DNA of 64,000 bases from an uncultured Ruminococcus sp. (GCA_900315755.1 ONAI01000001.1:46696-110695); one strand, 5' to 3'. Shown: positions 35,221-45,637, numbered from the stretch's first letter. The notes: a model not told the origin generated them from the letters alone. Numbers and translations: made by a program.

Positions 35221-36548
35221 ATGAAAACAGCAGCAGTTTTCAGTGATAATATGGTTCTCCAGCGAGGAGTTCCGATACGTATTTTCGGCGCAACATTGCC
35301 GTCGGCGAGGTATGGCTTGCCGGCGGACAGTCCAACATGGAGTTTGAGCTCCACAATGATCTCCACGGAAAAGAAGAACTGAAAAATTGCAGCCGCGAGA
35401 ACGTCCGCTTTTATTATACGCCTAAGTGCAGCATGACAGACGATGAATTGCTGCGTTCCGAGGCTGAAAGCCACTGGTCGGAAGCATCCGAAAAGAACTC
35501 CGGAGCATGGTCGGCTGCGGGCTATTATTTCGCAAAGGAACTCAGCCGCAAGCTTGGCGTTACAGTCGGCATTATCGGCTGTAACTGGGGAGGAACTTCC
35601 GCTTCTGCATGGCTTGAACGCGAATACCTTGTCCGCGATGAACGCCTCAGACCTTACATCGAAGATTACGAAGAAGCTATCGCCGGAAAGTCCGCTGAAG
35701 AGATGATCGCCGAATACAATGATTACCGTCAGAAACAGGCTGAATGGGACGCAAATGCTGAAAAATGCTATGCGGAAGATCCCGGTATGAGCTGGGAAGA
35801 GATCCTGAAACGCTGCGGTGAGAATCCTTATTCCGGACCGCCGGGAATAAAGAATCCGATGCGGCCGTGCGGTCTGTACGAGACTATGGTAAAACGTGTA
35901 TGTCCGTATACTATCGCCGGAGTTCTGTGGTATCAGGGCGAATCCGACGATCACCGCCCTGCTGTTTACAGTGCTCTTCTTACCGCTCTCATCGACAACT
36001 GGCGCACAATATGGCACAATGATAAGCTGCCGTTCATTATAGTGCAGCTGCCTATGTTCAGGTATTCACACGAAGAGGACACTCGCAGATGGGCAATGAT
36101 CCGCGATGAACAGATGAAAGTTTTCAACACTGTTAAAAATACCGGTATCGCAGTCGCTTCCGACTGCGGCGAACTGGATAACATACACCCGAAGGACAAG
36201 TCTCAGATAGGTCACAGACTTTATCTTCAGGCGCTTTCGGAGGTATACTCAATTGCAGACAGGTCGGAAACGCTGCCGCCTTTGTTCAGGGACTTCTATG
36301 CCGTTAAGGGCGGTATAATGCTTAGGTTCGATAACTGCTCCGGATTTGAGGTCAGGGGCGAACTAAGCGGCTTTGAAATCGCCGCCGATGACGGTATCTT
36401 TGTTCCGGCAAACGTTGAGATACACGGCAATGAGATATTCGTCCGCACCTGTATCAGGGTAAGGAATATCCGCTATAAATGGCTGAACTACGCCGATATT
36501 GAACTCTTTGGCACAAATGGACTTCCCGTTCCGCCGTTCATGGCATAA
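35221..36548 (+). pseudogene. SGNH-type sialate O-acetylesterase-like protein with an internal deletion and frameshift
   Basis: The ATG at 35221 (after GGAGCGG) opens MKTAAVFSDNMVLQRGVPIR, the typical first strand of sialate/acetyl-esterase proteins. At about 35290 the frame changes and sequence resumes at NIAVGEVWLAGGQSNMEFEL. Roughly 60 residues of the N-terminal beta-domain that normally lie between are missing. The catalytic parts remain in the downstream frame: Ser in GGQSNM, WYQGESD, and the Asp-His pair in DNIHPKDKSQIGHRL. As it stands, translation from 35221 fails. An internal ATG at 35337 would lose the nucleophile serine. Family role: deacetylation of plant polysaccharides or sialic acids. 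Confidence 0.8.
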
Positions 36549-36558
36549 TATGTAATTT

Positions 36559-36592
36559 AAGGGGCTGCTCGATTTTGAGCAAGCCCCTTTTT
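36559..36592. terminator. Terminator between the esterase and SpoIID-like genes
   Basis: AGGGGCTGCTC and GAGCAAGCCCCT form a stem with one bulge around a T-rich loop, followed by TTTTT. The convergent SpoIID-like gene ends 13 bp later. Confidence 0.85.
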
Positions 36593-36604
36593 CGATTACA
36601 GAGT

Positions 36605-37675
36605 TTATTGTTTGCTGATATTACAGCCGGAATAATAATGCTCCAGTATCTCCTTCCAGTTTTTTCCTTCGGCAGCCATTGAATTAGCCCCGTACTGACT
36701 CATTCCGACTCCGTGACCATAGCCGCGTGTAGTAAATATCGCTTCATCGTCCTCATACGTAACATCAAAGCAGGCAGAGCGCAGTACAAGGGCGGTGCGA
36801 ATATCGTTTCCGGTAACAGTCATATCGCCTGCCTGTGCAGTCAGTACCGTTCCCGAATCTGAAATCTCTATCACCTTTACCCATTCGGACATATCTTCGC
36901 CAAGTTCTATATCCGGAAACGCCGCTTTTAGCATGAATTCAAGTGATTCACGTTCAAAATGCTGCTGTTCAAGGTACTTCGGAGCTGAAGTATCACAGCT
37001 GCTGTCCACGGGAACGAGATAGTCTACCGAAGCTCCCCACGCATTCTCCGCACTCTCTGTCTTTCCGGACGACATAGAATGGAAGGCTGAAATTATCGGC
37101 TCGTCCTCATATGTAAGGATATAGGGCAGGACCTCGTCAACTGCTGCACTGATCTTCCCATAATTCGCCTCAAAATTCTCACCGTAGAACTTCTCAGTCT
37201 GCTCCTTTGTAAAAAATCCCTGATACTTTGAAGTATCATTGGAAAAATCAGCACCGCCGAGTTCCTCATGTGGTGCTGAACGCTCCTTTTTTCGCTGACG
37301 TTCTGCATAGGTATGAGCCGCAACAGCCTGCGCTTTGAGAGCCTCTTCCCCGAAGCTTGCAGGCATTTCCGCACACACCGCACCTATAACATAGTCCCTC
37401 TCCGAAACTTCAAGCACTTCTCCGGAAGCAGTGTCAAGAACTCTGTACGGAGTACCGGTATATGACGTTTCAGCGGCTTCATCAACGATCACTGACGTTT
37501 CTTCGGTGACCTCTTCTGTATTTTCATCGGTCAGAGGCTCAGTGCTCTCCTGAGAAGGTATTTTTCCCTCAGCTGCGACTACCTGTTTTCCCGAACCTGC
37601 AATATAAACCGGAACCGCAGGTGCTGCCGCGATCGAAGCCGCAAGAAACAAAGCTGCTGCAAAATAATTTTTCAT
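36605..37675 (-). CDS. SpoIID/LytB-domain secreted protein
   Basis: 356 residues. A signal peptide or anchor (about 1-25) precedes a Glu/Thr-rich linker (about 40-75) and a SpoIID domain (about 80-350). Family segments are DYVIGAVCAEMPASFGEEALKAQ with the catalytic Glu, AVAAHTYAERQRK, FHSMSSGKTESAENAWG, and the ending FTTRGYGHGVGMSQYGANSMA. SpoIID is a lytic transglycosylase that cleaves peptidoglycan glycan strands. In many non-sporulating Clostridia, relatives serve in wall turnover, so sporulation is not implied. ATG 37675 follows AAGGAGAG. Confidence 0.9.
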   Translation of the reverse strand: MKNYFAAALFLAASIAAAPAVPVYIAGSGKQVVAAEGKIPSQESTEPLTDENTEEVTEETSVIVDEAAETSYTGTPYRVLDTASGEVLEVSERDYVIGAVCAEMPASFGEEALKAQAVAAHTYAERQRKKERSAPHEELGGADFSNDTSKYQGFFTKEQTEKFYGENFEANYGKISAAVDEVLPYILTYEDEPIISAFHSMSSGKTESAENAWGASVDYLVPVDSSCDTSAPKYLEQQHFERESLEFMLKAAFPDIELGEDMSEWVKVIEISDSGTVLTAQAGDMTVTGNDIRTALVLRSACFDVTYEDDEAIFTTRGYGHGVGMSQYGANSMAAEGKNWKEILEHYYSGCNISKQ

Positions 37676-37754
37676 AGCTATCTCTCCTTTTCCGTTTCCT
37701 TCCGCGCTGAAACAAAAAAACACAATTATTGGCGCGGATAATAATAAATAATAT

Positions 37755-37783
37755 TTGACACAGCACGAAATATAGTGTATAAT
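37755..37783 (+). promoter_or_regulatory. Sigma-A promoter for the citrate synthase operon
   Basis: Consensus TTGACA at 37755 and TATAAT at 37778 with a 17-base spacer, 32 bases before the ATG. Confidence 0.85.
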
Positions 37784-37814
37784 TAATTGTGAATATTCTC
37801 AAAGGAGTGTGATT

Positions 37815-39173
37815 ATGATGCCGTCTTTCATTTCAGGTGCCAATATTACAGATTTATGCAGAGATCTTACTGAAAATGCTAAAATAGATCCAAAGCTTTA
37901 CGAAAAATATCACGTTAAAAGAGGTCTCCGAAACAGCGACGGTACAGGTGTTGTTGCCGGTATTACGAATATCTGCAATGTTCACGGTTATATACTTAAC
38001 GAGGGTGAGGTAGAACCTATCCCCGGTCAGCTTATATACAGAGGTTACAGTATCAACGATCTCGTTGAAAATGTTGAAGCCGAGGACCGCTACGGCTATG
38101 AGGAAACAACTTTCCTGCTGCTTTTCGGTCATCTTCCCACTCAGAAGGAACTCAATACCTTCAACACATATATATCGCTGAAAAGAGATCTTCCGAACGG
38201 CTTCGTTGAGGACATGATCCTCAAAGCACCTTCCAAAAATATCATGAACAAGCTTGCACGTTCTGTACTCGCTCTCTATTCCTACGATGACGAATGCGAG
38301 AACAAAGAGCTTGAAAACGAAATGCGTACCGCTATAAGCCTTATCGCCAAGCTCCCTGTCATAATGGCTAATGCTTATCAGGTCAAGCGCAGAGTATTCG
38401 ATAATTCCAGCATGATAATGCACCCGATCAACTATGAGGAGAACACCGCCCAGTGCATACTCTCTCTTTTGCGTCCTGACAGACTGTACACAAAGGACGA
38501 GGCTCAGATGCTTGACCGCCTGCTCATGCTTCAGGCTGAACACGGCGGCGGTAACAATTCAACCTTCACCTGCCGCGTACTCACTTCATCGGGAACTGAT
38601 CCATATTCCGCATATTCATCAGCTATATGCTCGCTCAAAGGTCCGCGTCACGGCGGCGCTAACCTTCAGGTAATAAATATGCTCGATAACTTCAAGGCTA
38701 ACATCAAGAACTGGGAGGACGAGGGCGAAGTTGCCGATTATATGCGCCGTGTCATCCGCAAAGAGGCTAACGACGGCTCAGGTCTTATCTACGGCATGGG
38801 ACACGCTATCTATACTGTATCAGATCCACGTGCGCTCATCCTCAAGAAAAAAGCCTTTGAACTCGCTAAGGGCAAGGAGATCGAAGCTGAATTCCGTCTC
38901 CTTGATACCATAGAGCACCTTACTCCTGAGATATTCCTTCAGGAAAAAGGCAGCACAAAAACAATGTGCGCTAACGTTGATATGTATTCCGGTCTTGTTT
39001 ACCGAATGCTCGGCATTCCGGACGAACTCTTCACACCGCTCTTTGCTGTCGCAAGAATGGCAGGCTGGGCTGCTCACCGTATGGAGGAGATACTCACCGG
39101 CGGAAGAATAATCCGTCCCGCATACAAGACTATCGCCAAAGAACGCGAATACGTTAAACTTGAAGAAAGATGA
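37815..39173 (+). CDS. gltA: Citrate synthase
   Basis: Condenses oxaloacetate and acetyl-CoA. 452 residues. Signature segments are IPGQLIYRGYSINDLVENV, EEHGGGN-like QAEHGGGNNSTFTCRV with the catalytic His, LKGPRHGGANLQVINML with the second His, and GLIYGMGHAIYTVSDPRA. The Asp-containing region NVDMYSGLVYRMLGIP closes the active site. ATG 37815 follows AAAGGAG; the GTG at 37809 is too close to that site. No aconitase or isocitrate dehydrogenase is in the window, so the usual use would be the oxidative route to 2-oxoglutarate and glutamate. A lipoprotein gene follows by 21 bp. Confidence 0.95.
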   Translation: MMPSFISGANITDLCRDLTENAKIDPKLYEKYHVKRGLRNSDGTGVVAGITNICNVHGYILNEGEVEPIPGQLIYRGYSINDLVENVEAEDRYGYEETTFLLLFGHLPTQKELNTFNTYISLKRDLPNGFVEDMILKAPSKNIMNKLARSVLALYSYDDECENKELENEMRTAISLIAKLPVIMANAYQVKRRVFDNSSMIMHPINYEENTAQCILSLLRPDRLYTKDEAQMLDRLLMLQAEHGGGNNSTFTCRVLTSSGTDPYSAYSSAICSLKGPRHGGANLQVINMLDNFKANIKNWEDEGEVADYMRRVIRKEANDGSGLIYGMGHAIYTVSDPRALILKKKAFELAKGKEIEAEFRLLDTIEHLTPEIFLQEKGSTKTMCANVDMYSGLVYRMLGIPDELFTPLFAVARMAGWAAHRMEEILTGGRIIRPAYKTIAKEREYVKLEER

Positions 39174-39194
39174 TCCCATATCTTCCGGCATATC

Positions 39195-40532
39195 ATGAAA
39201 AAACACAGAATAACAGCACTTTTGCTGGCAGCTATACCTTCAGCACTGCTGCTCACAGGCTGCGCTTTTGGTTCGAGCATTGATAATCTCATGACTCCGC
39301 CGAAGCTGAGCGTTGAACAGGAACAGATATACAGCGCTCTCACCGATGCAACAGGTCCTTCGATAAGCCTTAAATACCCAAAATCAGGTAAGTATCTGTC
39401 GGCGTTCATAGTCGAGGACATCGACAACGACGGAGGAAACGAAGCTATCGTTTTCTATGAGAGAACAGGTCTGACAATGGAAGAAAATACTCTCCGCATG
39501 AATGTTCTCGATCAGGATGAGGGTAAATGGCGCTCGGTAAGTGATGATCCTGTCGAAGGCGCTGAGATCGAAAAAGTTATGATCTCACAGCTCGGAAGCA
39601 ACAACAGAGTAAATATCATAATCGGAAGCAGCCTTATCAACCGCTCCGAAAAAAATGTTACTATCTATAACTACGTTCCTGAGGAAGGCAGATTATCCCC
39701 TAACTTCTCATCTTCATGCTCATTCATCGACGTTACTGATCTCGACAGAGACGGTCAGAATGAATTCCTGCTTCTTGCCGGCTCAGCAATGGGAGCTCCG
39801 GCAACTGCTGAGGTCTATAAGCTCAACGAGGATGGGCTTTACCATAAATACAGCAAGCGTCTGAGCGGAAACTTCACAGAATTCGACAGTCTTCGCTACG
39901 GCGACATCGGCGGCGGCAGAAGAGGTCTCTATATCGACGCGCTATCCGGAACAGGCACCATTCAGACCGATGTCATCTATATGGACAGCAGCGGTTTGAA
40001 TAAGGTCTTTGAAACTCCCGAGGATTCGCTCGTTACAGTGCGTCCGGCTGGCTGCTCTTCGTCCGACATAGACGGCGACGGAATGCTTGAGATACCGGTT
40101 CAGATAAACGCTGCCGGCTATGAGGATGTCTCCGAAAGCGAACAGATGAAGCTTACCAACTGGATGTATATAAGCAAGGATAACCGCCTTGAAAGAAAGT
40201 ATACTTCATATTACAGTGTTAATGAGGGATATATTTTCATTTTTCCTAAGAACTGGCGCAACAGAGTAACTGTAAAGCGAGATGCTATAAACGGCGGAGA
40301 ATTGGTGTTCTGCACTTATTCTGACGGACAGATGGGAAGAGAACTCCTGCGTATATACTGTGCCGAGGACACTGCCTCACGCGAGGACAGACTCTCAAAC
40401 GGTTATATGCTCCTGAAAACAAAGGGCGAAACTTCATATCTCGCCTATATTCCGCCATATTCCGAATTATACGATGATGATCTCTCGGCTGCCGCAGGAG
40501 ATATTGCGGTAGGATTCACTTTTGCAAACTGA
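39195..40532 (+). CDS. Lipoprotein with FG-GAP/VCBS-like calcium-type repeats
   Basis: 445 residues. The signal peptide ends in LLLTGC (lipid-attached Cys at about residue 22). The extracellular part carries at least three Asp-rich repeats of the VCBS/FG-GAP kind: EDIDNDGGNEAIVFY, TDLDRDGQNEFLLLAG and SDIDGDGMLEIPVQI. These suggest a calcium-binding beta-propeller fold. I do not recognise a specific function. It ends 24 bp before the response regulator gene and sits in what is probably one operon with it, so it may be an outer sensor or output of that two-component system. Confidence 0.75.
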   Translation: MKKHRITALLLAAIPSALLLTGCAFGSSIDNLMTPPKLSVEQEQIYSALTDATGPSISLKYPKSGKYLSAFIVEDIDNDGGNEAIVFYERTGLTMEENTLRMNVLDQDEGKWRSVSDDPVEGAEIEKVMISQLGSNNRVNIIIGSSLINRSEKNVTIYNYVPEEGRLSPNFSSSCSFIDVTDLDRDGQNEFLLLAGSAMGAPATAEVYKLNEDGLYHKYSKRLSGNFTEFDSLRYGDIGGGRRGLYIDALSGTGTIQTDVIYMDSSGLNKVFETPEDSLVTVRPAGCSSSDIDGDGMLEIPVQINAAGYEDVSESEQMKLTNWMYISKDNRLERKYTSYYSVNEGYIFIFPKNWRNRVTVKRDAINGGELVFCTYSDGQMGRELLRIYCAEDTASREDRLSNGYMLLKTKGETSYLAYIPPYSELYDDDLSAAAGDIAVGFTFAN

Positions 40533-40555
40533 TACATGAAAAGGAGCTGATATAT

Positions 40556-41257
40556 TTGAAACGCATTCTTATCTGTGAGGACGAGGATACTATCCGCGAA
40601 TTCGTGGTAATTAACCTGAAACGCGCCGGCTATGACGTTGTTGACGTCAACTGCGGTGAAGCTGCCCTCAAGACCTTTGAAACAGAACACGGCAATTTCG
40701 ATATTGTTCTGCTCGATATTATGATGCCCGGCATTGATGGATTCACCGTCTGCAAGAAGATACGCGAGAAGAGTTCGACTATCGGTATCATTATGCTTAC
40801 AGCAAGAACACAGGAAATGGATAAGGTTAGCGGTCTTATGATAGGCGCGGACGACTATATCACAAAGCCGTTCTCTCCCTCAGAGCTTACCGCGCGTGTG
40901 GACGCTATTTACAGAAGAGTCTGCATGAGCTTCATAAAGAATGAGAAGCAGTCTCTTATCGAATCAGGTCCTTTCGTCCTGAATCTGAAAAGCCGTACCG
41001 TCACCAAAGACGGCTCTCCGATAGAGCTGACACAGGTCGAATACCAGATACTTGAATTCTTCATGAACAATAAAAATACCGCTCTTGACCGCGCAAGTAT
41101 CCTTAACCACATATGGGGTGAAAGCTACTACGGCGATGACAAGATCGTGGACGTTAATATCAGACGTATACGCATGAAGATCGAAGAAGAGCCTTCTAAC
41201 CCGAAATATATCATTACGATATGGGGCTATGGCTATAAATGGAATGATTCGCAGTAA
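40556..41257 (+). CDS. OmpR/PhoB-family response regulator
   Basis: 233 residues. The receiver domain (1-115) has the acidic pair in LICEDEDT, the phospho-acceptor Asp in VLLDIMMPGIDGF, Thr in IMLTARTQ and Lys in ITKPFSPSEL. The DNA-binding winged helix (about 135-230) ends TIWGYGYKWN. Start is TTG 40556 with AAAGGAG upstream. The stop codon overlaps the kinase gene start by one base, so the pair is co-translated. The regulon is unknown; the lipoprotein just upstream is the closest candidate. Confidence 0.95.
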   Translation: MKRILICEDEDTIREFVVINLKRAGYDVVDVNCGEAALKTFETEHGNFDIVLLDIMMPGIDGFTVCKKIREKSSTIGIIMLTARTQEMDKVSGLMIGADDYITKPFSPSELTARVDAIYRRVCMSFIKNEKQSLIESGPFVLNLKSRTVTKDGSPIELTQVEYQILEFFMNNKNTALDRASILNHIWGESYYGDDKIVDVNIRRIRMKIEEEPSNPKYIITIWGYGYKWNDSQ

Positions 41258-42660
41258 TGGCTAAAAAGAGTATCACAAAGCGCTGGGCAGTCAACAACCT
41301 CGGCGTTATCGTACTTGCGCTGCTCGTTATCGAAATGGCGATAATCTACGCCCTGCAAAGTTATTATTACAACTCTGCAAAGCAGTACCTTTTTTCAAAG
41401 ATCAACGCCGTAACGAGCGTCCTCAGCATACATTCACAGGACAGCGCCGCGAATTTCTCGGCAGAAATGCGTAATATGCTCGAAACCTTCAACGAAAAGG
41501 ACAAAATCGAACTCATGGCAATAAACTCAAAGGGAAGAGTCGTCCTCACTTCATCGGGATTCTCGCCCGATGCGGACGCTCCTATGCCCGACTATGAGGA
41601 CGCTATGGTCAACGGCGAAGGCTACTATATCGGCAAGCTCAACGGCGGCGAAAAAATACTTGCCGTCTCTGTACCGATAACCTCAATGAACGGCGAATAT
41701 ACGTCCGTTCGTATGGTTACCTCACTTACCGATATTGATAACACTATCAAGACATATATCGTCATAATCACGATAGTTTCGCTTCTGATACTCCTTATCA
41801 TCATCACAACAGGTCTGTTCTTCGCCGGATCTATCGTCAAACCGATAAGACAGATAAGCGGTATCGCAAGCAAATTCGCAATGGGCGATTTCTCAGTCCG
41901 TATCGACAACAGCAGCAACGATGAGATAGGCGATCTCTGCACCGCTATCAACCACATGGCGGATGAGCTTTCAACCGCTGAGGCAATGAAAAATGAATTC
42001 ATATCATCGGTATCACACGAACTGCGAACGCCTCTGACAGCTATCAAAGGCTGGGCGGAAACCCTCATGGTGGACGGCGGCGAAGATCCCGAGACCATGA
42101 AAAAGGGTGTCGGCGTAATAGTCAATGAAACCGAACGTCTTTCGCAGATGGTTGAGGAACTGCTTGATTTCTCCCGTATGCAGAACGGCCACTTCACACT
42201 GAAAAGCGCAAATATGGACATCCTCGCGGAACTCGGAGACGCTGTTCTCATATACAGCGACAAAGCCCGCCGTGAACAGATAAACATTATCTATAATGAT
42301 CCCGAAATGCTTCCTTTCGTATTTGGTGATAAAAACCGTATACGTCAGGTATTCATTAATATCATAGACAATGCCGTTAAGTATTCTTCAGCCGGCGATA
42401 CCGTTACCATAAACGCCTCTGAAAACGGCGGAGAAGTTATCGTTTCTGTCAGCGATACAGGCTGCGGCATCAAAAAATCCGACCTTTCCAAGGTCAAGAC
42501 AAAATTCTACAAGGCTAACCATACAAGACGCGGATCAGGTATCGGTCTTGCGGTTGCCGATGAGATAGTAAGTATGCACGGCGGCTCTATGAACATTACA
42601 AGTGCCGGTGAAGGCAAGGGCACTACTGTTACTATAAAGCTTCCGGCTATACAAAGCTAA
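41257..42660 (+). CDS. Membrane sensor histidine kinase (HAMP, HisKA, HATPase)
   Basis: 467 residues. Two spans (about 14-34 and 166-190) bracket an extracellular sensor of about 130 residues. HAMP follows (about 190-240: FAGSIVKPIRQISGIASKFA). HisKA carries the phospho-accepting His in FISSVSHELRTPLTAIKGW. The ATPase domain has N-box IIDNAVKYS, G1 VSDTGCGIKKSDL, and G2 RRGSGIGLAVADEI. It pairs with the adjacent regulator. Confidence 0.95.
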   Translation: MAKKSITKRWAVNNLGVIVLALLVIEMAIIYALQSYYYNSAKQYLFSKINAVTSVLSIHSQDSAANFSAEMRNMLETFNEKDKIELMAINSKGRVVLTSSGFSPDADAPMPDYEDAMVNGEGYYIGKLNGGEKILAVSVPITSMNGEYTSVRMVTSLTDIDNTIKTYIVIITIVSLLILLIIITTGLFFAGSIVKPIRQISGIASKFAMGDFSVRIDNSSNDEIGDLCTAINHMADELSTAEAMKNEFISSVSHELRTPLTAIKGWAETLMVDGGEDPETMKKGVGVIVNETERLSQMVEELLDFSRMQNGHFTLKSANMDILAELGDAVLIYSDKARREQINIIYNDPEMLPFVFGDKNRIRQVFINIIDNAVKYSSAGDTVTINASENGGEVIVSVSDTGCGIKKSDLSKVKTKFYKANHTRRGSGIGLAVADEIVSMHGGSMNITSAGEGKGTTVTIKLPAIQS

Positions 42661-42676
42661 GAACGGAGATATTTTA

Positions 42677-43609
42677 ATGAGCAAAAACACCCAGCAGCCA
42701 TCGGCTGAAAAATTCAAGTCCAAGATAGGCGGACAGGCTCTCATCGAGGGTATCATGATGCTTGGTCCGAATACCGGCGCTATGGCATGCCGGCTTCCGG
42801 ACGGTACTATCGACCTCGAAACATGGAACGAACGCAACGGAAAGAATGCTCCGTGGTACAGAAAGGTCCCGCTTATACGCGGCTGCACAAGCTTTGTGAC
42901 CTCGCTCTCAAAGGGATATAAATACATGATGAAGTCCGCTGAGAAACAGCTTACCGAGGAAGAAAAAGCCGAAGAGGAAAATGCCTCGGCAATATTCAGT
43001 GCCATGATGTATGCCGGAATGATTCTCGGAATAGTTATGGCGATAGGTCTTTTTGTATTCCTTCCCAAATGGATAGTCGGTTTTTTCCCGGCTGTAAAAG
43101 AAAAGAGAATACTTCGCTCGCTTATCGAGGGTATAGTCAAAATAGCAATATTCGTGGGATATATGGTCATCATCAGTCTTATGAAAGACATCCGCAGACA
43201 GTATATGTATCATGGCGCTGAGCATAAGACCATTGCCTGCCACGAAGCCGAGCTCCCTCTCACTGTTGAGAATGTACGCAAGCAGACACGCTTCCACAAG
43301 CGATGCGGCACAAGCTTCATATTCATCGTACTCATAGTGGGAATACTTGTCATGTGCTTTATACCGTTCACTGTAACATGGCAGAGAATAGTTGCAAGCC
43401 TTGTGCTTCTCCCGCTGGTAGTCGGCATTTCCTATGAATGCATAAGACTTGCCGGAAACCATGATAACCTCTTTACAAGGATACTTTCCGCACCCGGTCT
43501 CGCAATGCAGAGGATTACCACCCGCGAACCGGATGACAGCATGATAGAGATAGCTATTGCAGCTCTTACTCCCTGCATCCCTCAGGATAAGGAGGAAGAC
43601 AAGTGGTAA
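42677..43609 (+). CDS. DUF1385 family membrane protein
   Basis: 310 residues. Family marks are IGGQALIEGIMMLGPNTGAM near the N-terminus, MYHGAEHKTIACHEAELPLT (HxxxH plus Cys, possibly metal-binding) and HKRCGTSFIFIVLIVGILV. About four or five spans are predicted (around 112-135, 148-170, 220-243, 247-267). The function is unproven; in Clostridia the gene is regularly next to prmC, as here, where the GTG start of prmC overlaps its end by seven bases. Confidence 0.9.
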   Translation: MSKNTQQPSAEKFKSKIGGQALIEGIMMLGPNTGAMACRLPDGTIDLETWNERNGKNAPWYRKVPLIRGCTSFVTSLSKGYKYMMKSAEKQLTEEEKAEEENASAIFSAMMYAGMILGIVMAIGLFVFLPKWIVGFFPAVKEKRILRSLIEGIVKIAIFVGYMVIISLMKDIRRQYMYHGAEHKTIACHEAELPLTVENVRKQTRFHKRCGTSFIFIVLIVGILVMCFIPFTVTWQRIVASLVLLPLVVGISYECIRLAGNHDNLFTRILSAPGLAMQRITTREPDDSMIEIAIAALTPCIPQDKEEDKW

Positions 43610-44457
43610 ACCGCCGCGAACTCTTTGATGAATGTCTGAATCTCCTCAACGCCGCAGGAAAGGAATCCGCTGAATTCGATACACTGTGTATCTTCCAGGA
43701 TATTCTCGGCGACAAAAATCCGCTGTTTTCACCAATGAAAGCAGTCGAAGAGAATGACGCAGCTAAAATACGCGATATTACTGCCAAACGCGCTAAGGGA
43801 CAGCCTCTCCAGTATCTGCTGGGAAAGTGGGAATTCTACGGCTATCCGTTTTATGTCGGCGAAGGCGTTCTGATACCGCGCCCGGAAACGGAACTGCTCG
43901 TTGAGAATATAATTGGCATTTGCAGGAAAAACGGCTTAACTGTACCGGTCATAGCTGATCTTTGCTCCGGCAGCGGATGCATTGCAATAACTCTGAAAAA
44001 GGAATTGCCTTCCGCGAAAGTGAGCGCATATGAGCTCTCAGATAAGGCGTTTGATTACCTTGAAAGGAACAAGGCACTGAATAACGCAGACATCAGCCTG
44101 ATAAAGTGTGATGTCACTGATGAAAGCTCCGTCGGGAACGCCGGATGCTTCGATATTATCGTTAGTAATCCGCCTTACCTTACAAAAGAAGAAATGGATC
44201 AGCTCCAGACTGAGGTCACCTACGAACCGGAACTCGCCCTCGACGGCGGCAGCGACGGTCTTGATCTCATCAGAAGCATAACTGAAATATGGAAAAATCA
44301 CCTGAACAAGGGCGGCTGGCTCTGCTATGAGTTCGGCGACGCTCAGCATGAACAGGTTGGAGATATACTCGCCGCAAACGGCTTTACAAACATTACTTTC
44401 AGCCGCGATTTTTCGGGAATAGTCCGGACAGTCGCCGCTCAGATACCGGAGGTATGA
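43603..44457 (+). CDS. prmC: Release-factor glutamine N5-methyltransferase
   Basis: SAM-dependent enzyme that methylates the Gln of the GGQ motif in RF1/RF2. 284 residues. An N-terminal helical domain ends with [18 protein letters not shown]. The Rossmann domain shows [27 protein letters not shown] for SAM binding, and the catalytic [13 protein letters not shown]. It starts at GTG 43603 inside the DUF1385 end and overlaps the next frame by a few bases, so the cluster is tightly coupled. prfA itself is not in the window. Confidence 0.95.
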   Translation: MVNRRELFDECLNLLNAAGKESAEFDTLCIFQDILGDKNPLFSPMKAVEENDAAKIRDITAKRAKGQPLQYLLGKWEFYGYPFYVGEGVLIPRPETELLVENIIGICRKNGLTVPVIADLCSGSGCIAITLKKELPSAKVSAYELSDKAFDYLERNKALNNADISLIKCDVTDESSVGNAGCFDIIVSNPPYLTKEEMDQLQTEVTYEPELALDGGSDGLDLIRSITEIWKNHLNKGGWLCYEFGDAQHEQVGDILAANGFTNITFSRDFSGIVRTVAAQIPEV

Positions 44458-44459
44458 AC

Positions 44460-45635
44460 ATGGCAAAAAAAGAACTTGCAAAAAAAGCATCAGTGGTGAA
44501 AGCTGAAAACAAAGACGATAAAAAAACTGCCCTTGAAGGCGCTCTAAAGCAAATCGAAAAGAAATACGGCGCAGGCTCGATAATGCGCCTCGGTGAGACG
44601 AAAAAACTCAACGTTGCTGCGATCCCGACAGGCTCTATGACTCTTGATATGGCACTTGGTATCGGCGGCGTTCCGCGCGGAAGAATTGTCGAGATATACG
44701 GTCCTGAAAGCTCCGGTAAAACTACCGTTGCACTTTCGATAATCGCTCAGGCTCAGAAGCTTGGCGGCGAAGTTGCCTTCATCGACGTTGAACACGCTCT
44801 CGATCCGGTTTACGCAAACGCACTCGGAGTCAATATCAATGATCTCCTCGTTTCACAGCCGGACAGCGGTGAACAGGCTCTTGAAATAGCCGAGGCTCTT
44901 ATCCGTTCCGGCGCTATCGACGTTATCGTACTCGATTCGATCGCAGCTATGACAACCCGTGCCGAGATCGACGGCGAAATGGGCGATCTCCATGTCGGAC
45001 AGCTTGCAAGACTTATGTCTCAGGCTATGAGAAAGCTCACCGCAGCTATATCAAAATCCAACTGCGTTGCAATATTCATCAACCAGATACGTGAGAAGAT
45101 CGGCGTTATGTACGGCAACCCAGAAACTACTCCCGGCGGACGCGCTCTGAAATTCTATTCATCCGTTCGTATCGAGGTAAGAAAGGGCGAGACTATCAAG
45201 TCCGGAAACCAGATAATCGGTGCTTCAACCAAGTGCAAGGTAGTCAAAAACAAGGTAGCACCTCCGTTCAAGGAGTGTATGTTTGACCTCATGTACGGCA
45301 CCGGCATATCACGTACAGGCGAAGTCCTTGACCTCGCTGTTCAGCTTGACATCATAAAGAAAGGCGGCTCATGGTTCAGCTATAACGACCAGAAACTCGG
45401 TCAGGGACGCGATAATGTCAAGGAGATACTCAAGAACGATGAGGCTCTCATGAAGGAGATAGAAGATCAGATCCTCGCAAGAAAATCAGAGCTTGAAGAC
45501 TCTGTTGCTCCTGCAAAGGAAAAAGCTCCGGCTGTAACAGCTGCTTCATCCGGCAGTGCTCAGAACGCCGATGATCCTGACGATATTCTTGCCGACATCG
45601 AAGAGGATTTTGAGGAATTCACCCCTGCTGACTGA
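44460..45635 (+). CDS. recA: Recombinase RecA
   Basis: 391 residues. RecA forms filaments on single-stranded DNA for strand exchange and triggers LexA cleavage. Diagnostic are [10 protein letters not shown], Walker [51 protein letters not shown] and [19 protein letters not shown] 44460 follows GGAGG; the ATG two codons earlier leaves no spacing. The extended N-terminus is Lys-rich and the C-terminus acidic, as usual. No LexA-type box was identified near it because it lies inside an operon. Confidence 0.97.
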   Translation: MAKKELAKKASVVKAENKDDKKTALEGALKQIEKKYGAGSIMRLGETKKLNVAAIPTGSMTLDMALGIGGVPRGRIVEIYGPESSGKTTVALSIIAQAQKLGGEVAFIDVEHALDPVYANALGVNINDLLVSQPDSGEQALEIAEALIRSGAIDVIVLDSIAAMTTRAEIDGEMGDLHVGQLARLMSQAMRKLTAAISKSNCVAIFINQIREKIGVMYGNPETTPGGRALKFYSSVRIEVRKGETIKSGNQIIGASTKCKVVKNKVAPPFKECMFDLMYGTGISRTGEVLDLAVQLDIIKKGGSWFSYNDQKLGQGRDNVKEILKNDEALMKEIEDQILARKSELEDSVAPAKEKAPAVTAASSGSAQNADDPDDILADIEEDFEEFTPAD

Positions 45636-45637
45636 TA

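Noticed and set aside
35337-36548. Esterase starting at the internal ATG 35337
   Set aside because: It would drop the nucleophile GGQSN segment, which is in frame just upstream. The gene is better described as disrupted.
36605-37675. SpoIID as proof of sporulation
   Set aside because: SpoIID-domain proteins occur in non-sporulating Clostridia, and no other sporulation gene is in the window.
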